A stretch of 28,588 nucleotides of DNA. Origin: a virus. A program made the position numbers and the translations under genes. Shown here in pieces: positions 6,524 to 12,310 of this stretch (position 1 is the first letter of the stretch; every line of letters begins with the position of its first letter). The stretch is taken from the IMG/VR virus record IMGVR_UViG_3300033064_001951, positions 1 through 28,588 of that record; one strand, written 5' to 3'. The notes below the pieces were generated by a model. The model saw only the letters and a list, made by a program, of their open reading frames with translations. It searched no databases and had not been told where the DNA came from.

Positions 6524-6973
6524 ATGCGATATTTGTTGATAGGATTGTGTGTGTTGTTGGTGGGATGTTATGAACCAGTTCAGCGGAATGAAACAGACGA
6601 TCAGTCAAGCCTGTTGGGATATGATGAGCTTGTTGCGGAATATGGTCCCATTTGGGTTGAACTCCATTTGCCTGAAAATATTTATGCGTATGGTGAACCC
6701 GAAGAACCGATCTCTCTATGCACCAAAGAGGCAGAGCATTCCAGGATCCTCAAGTTGCTCGTTGAGGGTTATCTGGAACTGGCGGAGCCGCGTTTTGCTA
6801 TGCGAGGTTTTAAAAGTGCTATCGAAGGTGATATGATTGCCGCATATTACGTCAGGGTTGATGGTGTGCTGATAGAAGTTACTGAATCTGGGTATGACGT
6901 GGCAAATGAGTGCTTGGACAAGCTAAAAACGGAGCGCATTGCTGAGTTGAGGAAGTATCTGGAGGTTGAATGA
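6524..6973 (+). CDS. Phage-encoded lipoprotein (149 aa)
   Basis: The N-terminus MRYLLIGLCVLLVGCYEP is a classic lipoprotein signal peptide with lipobox L-V-G-C15. After cleavage and lipidation the ~135-residue acidic domain would sit on the outer face of the cytoplasmic membrane or in the periplasm. ATG 6521 directly upstream is an alternative start. Phage lipoproteins commonly act in superinfection exclusion, receptor masking or lysogenic conversion; none of these can be shown here. No recognised domain in the mature part. Confidence 0.65.
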   Translation: MRYLLIGLCVLLVGCYEPVQRNETDDQSSLLGYDELVAEYGPIWVELHLPENIYAYGEPEEPISLCTKEAEHSRILKLLVEGYLELAEPRFAMRGFKSAIEGDMIAAYYVRVDGVLIEVTESGYDVANECLDKLKTERIAELRKYLEVE

Positions 6974-7242
6974 TGGAACGTGGATTTGTTTTTGACGAGG
7001 ATGAGTTGGAATGGCGGTGTGCCTGCGGAAGGCCGGTGACGGATCTGGAGTTCAAGGTGATTTATTATCATAGCCTGGAGGAGCTTGATGCTACAAAGAG
7101 GCAGTTCCAGACCACTGGTTGGACGATTACGTCGAGTTTGCATTGTGGCAAATGTGGCAATTTGTATGTGGATCCAGCGGATTATTGCTTGACGTTTGAC
7201 GAGGACGGATGTATCGAGATGACACTTGTGGAGGGTGACTAA
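6973..7242 (+). CDS. Zinc-ribbon-like hypothetical protein (89 aa)
   Basis: GGAGG at 6961-6965 favours ATG 6973 (ATG 6970 is also possible). Cysteines C16-x-C18 and C58-x-x-C61 form a split metal site separated by a helical segment, and the C-terminus is acidic. No family recognised. It overlaps both neighbours by one base. Confidence 0.6.
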   Translation: MERGFVFDEDELEWRCACGRPVTDLEFKVIYYHSLEELDATKRQFQTTGWTITSSLHCGKCGNLYVDPADYCLTFDEDGCIEMTLVEGD

Positions 7243-7508
7243 TGGCGGCTATTCCAACATATCCATCGTATAACCCGTGCCCGCGTTGCCAATACCGATA
7301 TATGTGTTCCACGGACTCTACCTGCAACGTTTGGTGGGATGAGCTTTACACAGACACAACTGGCGAAGAGCCGAAGGTGGCGCGGAAGGAGAAGCCACAG
7401 ATTCATATTCATTGGGAGCATCAGGAGCGCAGGGCGGTGCATAGGGACAGTCGCAGATTCATTCGGTCGATAGCACCACGACGATTACAGAGAGGGAGGA
7501 ACTCATGA
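7242..7508 (+). CDS. Small cysteine-rich protein (88 aa)
   Basis: The N-terminal motif CPRCQYRYMCSTDSTCNVWW places C13, C16, C22 and C28 in a compact cluster, probably a zinc or Fe-S knuckle. The rest is basic (RKEKPQIHIHWEH...RRFIRSIAPRRLQRGR). A basic tail plus metal knuckle suggests nucleic-acid binding, but that is inference. ATG 7242 overlaps the previous stop; the stop overlaps the amidase start. Confidence 0.55.
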   Translation: MAAIPTYPSYNPCPRCQYRYMCSTDSTCNVWWDELYTDTTGEEPKVARKEKPQIHIHWEHQERRAVHRDSRRFIRSIAPRRLQRGRNS

Positions 7509-7948
7509 GAAAAATCAAGCGGATCATCGTGCATCATACAGCCGGCGGTATTTACGAAACTATGAAATCCATCAGGCATCTGCATGTGAATGAGCGCGGG
7601 TGGTCCGACATAGGCTATCACTACGTTATTGACCGTGTGGGCAATCTGAACCTGGCGCGTCCGAACTGGCGGATCGGAGCGCATTGCCGGGGATATAACT
7701 CAACGAGTATCGGCGTCGCGGTCATGGGGAACTTTGAGCAACATCGGTTTGATAATTCAACGGGGTCGCTCCCTGAACACGTACAGGTAGCTTGTTTAAG
7801 GGCGTTACTCGCCGAACTCACGCGCCGCTATCCTGATGCTCAAATACGCAAGCACAGCGACTATGGAAACACGCTTTGTCCAGGAAAGTATCTGGCTGCG
7901 TGGCTTGACGATAACATATTCATCTTAACTGATGAGGGAGGCAAATGA
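7505..7948 (+). CDS. N-acetylmuramoyl-L-alanine amidase, PGRP/T7-lysozyme type (endolysin)
   Basis: The 147-aa product is a single amidase_2/PGRP domain with no wall-binding domain. The zinc ligands of the family are visible: H10 in IIVHHTAGG, H117 in KHSDY and C125 in NTLCPG, with Y40 in GYHYVID. T123 takes the place of Lys128 of T7 lysozyme, as in many active PGRP amidases. It cleaves the amide bond between MurNAc and L-Ala in peptidoglycan. No signal peptide, so release should need a holin; the only holin-like gene here is about 20 kb downstream. GGGAGGA precedes ATG 7505. Confidence 0.93.
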   Translation: MRKIKRIIVHHTAGGIYETMKSIRHLHVNERGWSDIGYHYVIDRVGNLNLARPNWRIGAHCRGYNSTSIGVAVMGNFEQHRFDNSTGSLPEHVQVACLRALLAELTRRYPDAQIRKHSDYGNTLCPGKYLAAWLDDNIFILTDEGGK

Positions 7949-7949
7949 C

Positions 7950-8348
7950 ATGGAGAGAGAGCAGAAGATACACTTGGTAACGAAGATGATAGAGGAATTT
8001 GCCGATACTGCGGAGATAGCTGAATTCTTGCAAATAGCAGAGCGGTTGAAGAAGCCAGACGAGCCAGACATAGCAGAGGAGCGGTGGAGGTACAATCCAG
8101 AGTCTTGTTGCGTGAATCCTGATACTGAGGGTTTGCCGGCGGCTTTATTTAAAAAAGGTTACGGAACTGATGAGCAGATGATTCTTGCGTCAAAAGCCCC
8201 TGAGATGCTGGATGTACTGGATCGCGTCAAAGGCTATATAGAGATGGGACGGAATTCTGGACATACACAAGGCCGGGTGGTCTGCTTGCCTAAGTCGTTT
8301 GTGCAGGAAATAATGGTAATCGTCAAGAGAGCGAGGGGTTTGGCATGA
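7950..8348 (+). CDS. Hypothetical phage protein with SKAPEML motif (132 aa)
   Basis: GAGGGAGG at 7934-7941 points to ATG 7950 rather than the in-frame ATG 7932 inside the amidase gene. The segment DEQMILASKAPEMLDVLDRV matches the widespread small phage protein pattern 'xLIaxAPEMLeaL'; a similar segment occurs in the gene at 18393. Function unknown. Confidence 0.65.
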   Translation: MEREQKIHLVTKMIEEFADTAEIAEFLQIAERLKKPDEPDIAEERWRYNPESCCVNPDTEGLPAALFKKGYGTDEQMILASKAPEMLDVLDRVKGYIEMGRNSGHTQGRVVCLPKSFVQEIMVIVKRARGLA

Positions 8349-8590
8349 CTATACTTGAGCACGTATTGGGCGTTCTAGCGATGCTGTGGTGCGCTGGTAT
8401 TGTATTGGTTTGGACGATCATAGTCTCTTGCGCTCGATCAGGATTGCCAAACCAGGGAGAGATAAGCGTGGTGCGGGAGAACATCTGCGACATGGAAGGC
8501 GACGAACTAAATGCGGTTGGGTGGCACGAAGAGATCGAGATCATCCAGGGTCCGCGAGAGCCACGAGGTGAGCCATGTATAAAGCAATAG
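8345..8590 (+). CDS. Small membrane protein (81 aa)
   Basis: ATG 8345 overlaps the previous stop (ATGA). Residues ~5-28 (EHVLGVLAMLWCAGIVLVWTIIVS) form one transmembrane helix, followed by an acidic soluble tail (VRENICDMEGDELNAVGWHEE). No family recognised. It overlaps the next gene by 16 bases. Confidence 0.6.
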   Translation: MTILEHVLGVLAMLWCAGIVLVWTIIVSCARSGLPNQGEISVVRENICDMEGDELNAVGWHEEIEIIQGPREPRGEPCIKQ

Positions 8591-8835
8591 GCTACGCAGC
8601 GTTCTTTCTGCTTATCGCCGTATTCAGCGTCGGGTCTACGCAGATGGCAAAGTCCCAAAGCCTACAAAGTAAGAGACGCTTGAAGTTGATAAAGGTTGAC
8701 GGCAATATTTGCCGCTTACAACTCCGCATTATGAACGGTTCTACAGAGTTTGTGATTTATCTGGTTTCTATAGCGGCAATATTTGCGTGTTATAGGGGCA
8801 ATAATTACCATGAGATTCGGAAAGGAGCGCAATGA
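8575..8835 (+). CDS. Two-helix membrane protein (86 aa)
   Basis: ATG 8575 has GAGGTGAGCC upstream. Two hydrophobic segments (residues ~4-21 and ~58-74, EFVIYLVSIAAIFACY) flank a basic loop. A spanin or holin-like role cannot be excluded given the nearby amidase, but no family is recognised. Its 3' end contains a sequence (8804-8829) repeated near 11044. Confidence 0.55.
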   Translation: MYKAIGYAAFFLLIAVFSVGSTQMAKSQSLQSKRRLKLIKVDGNICRLQLRIMNGSTEFVIYLVSIAAIFACYRGNNYHEIRKGAQ

Positions 8836-9224
8836 AATACAGTGACGGCCGAGGCAAGCAGTATGATGATAGCCCAAAAGAAATTGATGGCTATAATCTG
8901 GGTGTACTACGACAAATCATTGATAACGGGGGGGATTGGTTTACCACGCCAGCGCGGAGTGAGTTCCTTAATATTCTGTGCAGGATACTTACTTCCAAAT
9001 TTCTCAATTCACCGAAAGACGGCTATGACTCTATAGCACATGGCGAGATATACAGCTATTGGAAAATGGAGAATAGCACAAGAATGATGGAGAAATTGCC
9101 TACAAGCCTGAACGCGTATTCCATGGAATACGTCTGGGATATGTTGAGGAAGATCAATCTTGGGGAACTTAGCATACCCTTTGAGCTTGTGCAGTATATC
9201 AAAACAGTAGCGGATGTGATATAG
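8832..9224 (+). CDS. Hypothetical protein (130 aa)
   Basis: ATG 8832 follows an AAAGGAGCGC Shine-Dalgarno and overlaps the previous stop. Soluble and mostly helical; segments include DGYNLGVLRQIIDNGGDWF and SMEYVWDMLRKINLGEL. No motif recognised. Confidence 0.6.
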   Translation: MKYSDGRGKQYDDSPKEIDGYNLGVLRQIIDNGGDWFTTPARSEFLNILCRILTSKFLNSPKDGYDSIAHGEIYSYWKMENSTRMMEKLPTSLNAYSMEYVWDMLRKINLGELSIPFELVQYIKTVADVI

Positions 9225-9241
9225 TTTCAGAAAGGAGCGCA

Positions 9242-9283
9242 ATGGAACTTGATGTGATACACACAGGGGACTGTGATGACTAA
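9242..9283 (+). CDS. Possible 13-residue leader peptide
   Basis: A near-perfect CAGAAAGGAGCGC Shine-Dalgarno directs an ATG at 9242 whose frame (MELDVIHTGDCDD) ends at TAA 9281-9283, overlapping the start of the next gene. It could couple translation to that gene or be the remnant of a replaced gene. No homology claim is possible at this length. Confidence 0.35.
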   Translation: MELDVIHTGDCDD

Positions 9284-9935
9284 AGTGGAGCGGAATAAAC
9301 GTGATAATGAGATACTGTTTGCACGGTTGGATGGTATCAGCGTTGAGGTGCTCGCTGACAGGCACAATATGGGTGTTACTAATGTGAGACATATCTTGAA
9401 ACAACAGGGGCTGGGCAAAGCGAATATTATGCAGGATAGAAGAAAGAGAGTTATTTCGCTACTTGATCAAGGGCATACCAGAAAAGAGGTTGCTGTGCAG
9501 TTAGGCTTAGACATTCAGGCAGTCCATTATATAGCGGTGGGTAGCGGTCATAAGTGGAAGGAAGCGAAGTTAGCTTGTAGGCTATGTGGCAAACTGTTTA
9601 TTCAAAGCTTTCATTCGCGGGCTTACTGCTCTCCTGAGTGTTATAGCGTTGCGAATGCTACGAATTCTGCTTTACCAAAGCGACGTATGAAGGTGTGCGA
9701 ATGGTGCAAGAAGCCTTATAGGGTATGGCGACATCATGTGAAGTCACAGAGGTTTTGTAGCCCGTCTTGCGCACAACGTTGGATTCACAGACGGAAGGGT
9801 GTGCGCAATAAAGAGATCTGGTATTTGCGGGAGATTCAGGGCTTAACTTTTGTACGAATTGGTGAGATTTTTGGTGTTTCCCGCGAAACTGCAAGAGTCC
9901 AATATATTGCAGAGCATATCAGGCGGCAATTATAG
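9276..9935 (+). CDS. HTH - zinc finger - zinc finger - HTH DNA-binding protein (219 aa)
   Basis: Residues ~20-45 and ~59-85 each look like a resolvase/sigma-type helix-turn-helix. Two treble-clef-like zinc fingers follow: C101, C104, C118, C122 and C141, C144, C161, C165, each ending in a CSPxC motif. The C-terminus (~180-210, REIQGLTFVRIGEIFGVSRETAR) is a third helix-turn-helix of the sigma70 region-4/LuxR kind. This points to a DNA-binding regulator or an accessory protein of replication or packaging. The start is ATG 9276; GTG 9273 is possible. It is basic and lacks catalytic motifs. Confidence 0.7.
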   Translation: MTKVERNKRDNEILFARLDGISVEVLADRHNMGVTNVRHILKQQGLGKANIMQDRRKRVISLLDQGHTRKEVAVQLGLDIQAVHYIAVGSGHKWKEAKLACRLCGKLFIQSFHSRAYCSPECYSVANATNSALPKRRMKVCEWCKKPYRVWRHHVKSQRFCSPSCAQRWIHRRKGVRNKEIWYLREIQGLTFVRIGEIFGVSRETARVQYIAEHIRRQL

Positions 9936-10064
9936 TAAGGCAGCGACAGATTCCACAACGTCGATAGAAAGGGGGTGGATAACTGTCTGGGAGTCTAGTC
10001 ATAGCTCATTTTTGACATGAGATTCAGAACGCACATTTACGAATTATGATCGAAAGGGGATATG

Positions 10065-10397
10065 ATGAAAAAAGGCGACGTGTATTACATCGCAAAAAGC
10101 GAATATGAATCAAGAGGATCGGAAGAGATATACCATGAAATCCGAATTGATAGCGAAACGGACAAAGAGTGGGTATGCACGAGGGGAGCGGCTACTGAGT
10201 TTGGGACTATCAACAAGCGATCAAAGCGTTTCAAGGCGCGGCCTTACGATAAGGTGCAATCTGTTTTTACGAAAGCAGAGATGGAGTTATACGAGTTTGG
10301 CAGGAAGCATCGCACTAAGATTGTCAGAGTGGTCGATACTTGCCCGGTGGCTGTCTTGAAGCAGGTCGCTGAGTTGATCGGGTATGATGTGGAATGA
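10065..10397 (+). CDS. Hypothetical protein (110 aa)
   Basis: CGAAAGGGGAT precedes two consecutive ATGs at 10062 and 10065. N-terminal KKGDVYYIAKSEYES...YHEIRIDSETDKEWVC suggests a small beta domain, followed by a basic middle and a helical end (AVLKQVAELIGYDVE). No family recognised. The 129 bases before it hold no gene or convincing promoter. Confidence 0.55.
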   Translation: MKKGDVYYIAKSEYESRGSEEIYHEIRIDSETDKEWVCTRGAATEFGTINKRSKRFKARPYDKVQSVFTKAEMELYEFGRKHRTKIVRVVDTCPVAVLKQVAELIGYDVE

Positions 10398-10413
10398 TGA
10401 AAGGAGCGGTATA

Positions 10414-10692
10414 ATGCAACACACAGGCATAAAGGCAGTTGATGATATACGCCGAGCAACCGAAGTGTTGGCTAAAGAAACGCTTGACGATAGATTGGCG
10501 TCTATCATGGGTAGTCTTGGTATTGACGAGTCTCAATTCGGTACTATCATGAGTGCGTATCGAACTATAGGCGGGGCGTTAAGACAGCGAAATCCTGTTC
10601 CAGTGACTGTAGAAGAGGTTCTACAAATGGCGTTATGTGTTATTGCTGACCAGGAGAGGCACATACAGGAGCTGGAGAAAGGGGAGATATGA
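10414..10692 (+). CDS. Hypothetical helical protein (92 aa)
   Basis: GAAAGGAGCGG directs ATG 10414; an in-frame ATG at 10384 would overlap the previous gene and is rejected. Predicted mostly helical, with a terminal EEVLQMALCVIADQERHIQE helix that could form a coiled coil. Function unknown. The stop overlaps the next start by 4 bases. Confidence 0.6.
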   Translation: MQHTGIKAVDDIRRATEVLAKETLDDRLASIMGSLGIDESQFGTIMSAYRTIGGALRQRNPVPVTVEEVLQMALCVIADQERHIQELEKGEI

Positions 10693-11036
10693 TTAGATAT
10701 ACATGTTGGTGGAGAATACGAAAGACTATAGAAAATAGGGTGACCATAGAATTTTCATCTGGCTCCGTGGCTGAATTACACCTCAACGGTATAAGGCGAC
10801 TCAAAGGAAATTATTATTTTCAGTTAGGTGGAATATTGGGTGGCGGGGATTGGTATGACGGGGATCATATTGTATACTTGAAACCCTGGCTTGATATATT
10901 TCCTGCTGTTTGTACTGGGTGGTTGGCGATAATGCGTTATTGTTTTGCGCCGTGGAAATTGGTTGAGTTAGTGGGATGTATACGCTCGGCAGACAAGCAA
11001 ATCAATACTGAAGAGGCTAACACATCGTCTCGTTGA
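10689..11036 (+). CDS. Hypothetical protein (115 aa)
   Basis: ATG 10689 overlaps the previous stop, with AAAGGGGAG upstream. The N-terminal half is beta-rich (NRVTIEFSSGSVAELHLNG...GNYYFQLGG). A hydrophobic segment (~78-95, FPAVCTGWLAIMRYCFAPW) may be membrane-associated. No family recognised. Confidence 0.55.
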   Translation: MIRYTCWWRIRKTIENRVTIEFSSGSVAELHLNGIRRLKGNYYFQLGGILGGGDWYDGDHIVYLKPWLDIFPAVCTGWLAIMRYCFAPWKLVELVGCIRSADKQINTEEANTSSR

Positions 11037-11073
11037 GGGAGCCATTACCATGAGATCAGAAAGGAGCGGTATT

Positions 11074-11337
11074 ATGAAATGTCCCGTTTGTGTAAACGAA
11101 GGGCTTAAAAGCAAGGTATATCCACACTTCGGCTTCGTTGCTGCGGCGTATTATCCACCTTTCTATGACGAAGAAGGCAGGCTGCATAATCATGACGCCA
11201 ATGTGAGTGCTACGGACTACGAGTGCTCTCACGGCCATCAGTGGACTGAAACCACGCGAGGTAGTTGCTGGTGTGGTTGGAGTGGCGGGGAGGCGACGAT
11301 AGCTGTAAAAGAGCCCGAGATCCAGAAAGGAGCGTAA
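11074..11337 (+). CDS. Zinc-ribbon-like protein (87 aa)
   Basis: CAGAAAGGAGCGG sets ATG 11074. Metal ligands are likely C3 and C6 (CPVC), C51/H53/H55 and C65-x-C67. Such two-part zinc ribbons are common in small phage proteins. Function unknown. Confidence 0.6.
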   Translation: MKCPVCVNEGLKSKVYPHFGFVAAAYYPPFYDEEGRLHNHDANVSATDYECSHGHQWTETTRGSCWCGWSGGEATIAVKEPEIQKGA

Positions 11338-11338
11338 T

Positions 11339-11530
11339 GTGGCTAAATACAAGCGATTGAGAATAATAAATGATGGAGAACATGTTTTTCGTGAAGGCGA
11401 GTTCCTTGAAGACCTCGCTGAAGTCTTTTGTCCTAAGGCCGACAAACGTCTTGGGATCTTCACGCGTTGCGGGCATTGCGAGCATAGAGTAGGCGGTGGC
11501 TATACAGTGCTACACTGTGGTTATCAATAA
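11339..11530 (+). CDS. Small cysteine-containing protein (63 aa)
   Basis: GTG 11339 lies just after CAGAAAGGAGCGTAAT and almost overlaps the previous stop. Cysteines C31, C44, C47 and C60 could bind zinc. This is the last gene before the ~770-base noncoding region; the promoter at 11534 begins three bases after its stop. Confidence 0.5.
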   Translation: MAKYKRLRIINDGEHVFREGEFLEDLAEVFCPKADKRLGIFTRCGHCEHRVGGGYTVLHCGYQ

Positions 11531-11533
11531 AAC

Positions 11534-11562
11534 TTGACTTTCTTGTGGAACTGTGGTATTAT
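11534..11562 (+). promoter_or_regulatory. Sigma70 promoter with extended -10
   Basis: TTGACT (11534-11539), a 17-base spacer, then TATTAT (11557-11562) preceded by TGG. The -35, spacer length and TGG extension match the promoter at 2574. Both are followed by TTTAGATCTCT and a C-rich tract. Confidence 0.8.
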
Positions 11563-11584
11563 TTAGATCTCTACCCCTTGCCTT

Positions 11585-11610
11585 GAGCGGTCGGTGAAAG
11601 CCGGCCGTTC
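11585..11610 (+). other. 10-bp hairpin in the first noncoding transcript
   Basis: GAGCGGTCGG (11585-11594) pairs with CCGGCCGTTC (11601-11610) through 10 bp including two G-T pairs; the loop is TGAAAG. It lies about 15-40 bases into the transcript from the 11534 promoter. There is no T-run after it, so it is probably a structural or protective hairpin, not a terminator. Confidence 0.6.
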
Positions 11611-11633
11611 TGCGCGTCTATGCAAAATAAACT

Positions 11634-11663
11634 TTGACAAACGCTTGCCAGGTGTGGTAGAAT
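11634..11663 (+). promoter_or_regulatory. Second tandem sigma70 promoter
   Basis: TTGACA (11634-11639, perfect -35), an 18-base spacer, then TAGAAT (11658-11663) with TGG before it. Transcription would start near 11670, just before the structured region. Confidence 0.8.
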
Positions 11664-11669
11664 GAATAT

Positions 11670-12214
11670 AGCGATTGAATACCGAACTGGCCGCCACACA
11701 TAACCGATGGCAGAAGCACGGCGGCCAGGTTACTTTTCCAAATGGAATATTTCTTCGGGATAGCTCACGCAACAAGTGAGGCAATAGGCAGGCAGGCTGA
11801 TTGCTAGAGTAGTTGCAAAGTGAGCGATTAAGCTTTCAGTGACCATGCCGTCACTAGGAAGATACAAAAAGCAGTGGAATCCTGTCTCCCGAGGCACATA
11901 TATATCTAGTAACTTGAGCGGGCCGCGACTCCATCTCCCATAGCCGCACAACTTCGCGGCCCCCTCCCCTTCTTGTGGGGCGAGCGTACGCGACTGGATT
12001 TAAACCCAGTGGGGAAAAAACTCCAACGCCCCTACCTGAAGCCCAACAGGGCGGCCGGCGTTTAATCGCAACAGATGGCTTGCCGAACATGATGAGCATC
12101 TGCACGAAGTTTGGCTCTGGGTTGCCCGATTATATAGAGAAGACGAGAAGCATCCTGATAGTAGCAGGGGATATGCGTAACAGATGCCGCCCCCTGCGCT
12201 ATTGGGCTTTCTAA
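11670..12214 (+). ncRNA. Candidate large structured noncoding RNA (~545 nt)
   Basis: No credible gene lies here. Perfect or near-perfect inverted repeats follow each other: 11687-11695/11720-11728 (9 bp); 11763-11773/11812-11825 (11 bp with an AAA bulge); 11838-11843/11850-11855 (6 bp); 11920-11928/11954-11962 (9 bp); 11977-11982/12027-12032 (6 bp, enclosing two smaller stems); 12041-12044/12049-12052; 12072-12077/12097-12102; 12164-12170/12191-12197 (7 bp). A possible closing helix pairs 11668-11673 with 12197-12202. Size, strong promoter, phage context and an adjacent tRNA-like element resemble the GOLLD and ROOL ornate RNAs, but identity is not established. The absence of a terminator before the tRNA-like element suggests 3' processing there. 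Confidence 0.6.
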
Positions 12215-12292
12215 TGCGGAGGATCGTTTAATGGTAAGACGAGCGACTTTGGGGTCGCTTTATACGGCGTTCGATTCGCCGTTCCTCACGCA
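12215..12292 (+). tRNA. tRNA-like cloverleaf, non-canonical (Gln UUG or Pro UGG reading)
   Basis: D arm GTTT/AGAC with AATGGTA loop (12226-12240), anticodon arm AGCGA/TCGCT (12242-12259), T arm CGGCG/CGCCG with TTCGATT loop (12265-12281) and an acceptor-like pairing TGCGGAGGA/TCCTC-A-CGCA. The loop between AGCGA and TCGCT is CTTTGGGG, 8 bases instead of 7; the acceptor has a bulged A and an extra T. Read from C32 the anticodon is TTG (Gln); read one base later it is TGG (Pro). CCA is not encoded. It is either a decayed tRNA, an unusual phage tRNA or a tRNA-like 3' domain of the preceding RNA. Confidence 0.5.
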
Positions 12293-12310
12293 TTTCCCCC
12301 AGAGGTGTTT

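Noticed and set aside
9936-10061. Possible promoter TTGACA at 10012-10017
   Set aside because: No acceptable -10 box at 16-18 bases; the nearest TATGAT-like sequence is about 27 bases away.
11854-12214. Open frames on both strands (for example TTG 11975-12214 +, and a minus-strand frame 11854-12105)
   Set aside because: No Shine-Dalgarno, low-quality composition, and they cross several perfect inverted repeats; best explained as noncoding RNA.
11670-12300. Group I or II intron
   Set aside because: No exon split, no homing endonuclease or reverse transcriptase frame, and I could not identify the conserved catalytic core sequences by eye.
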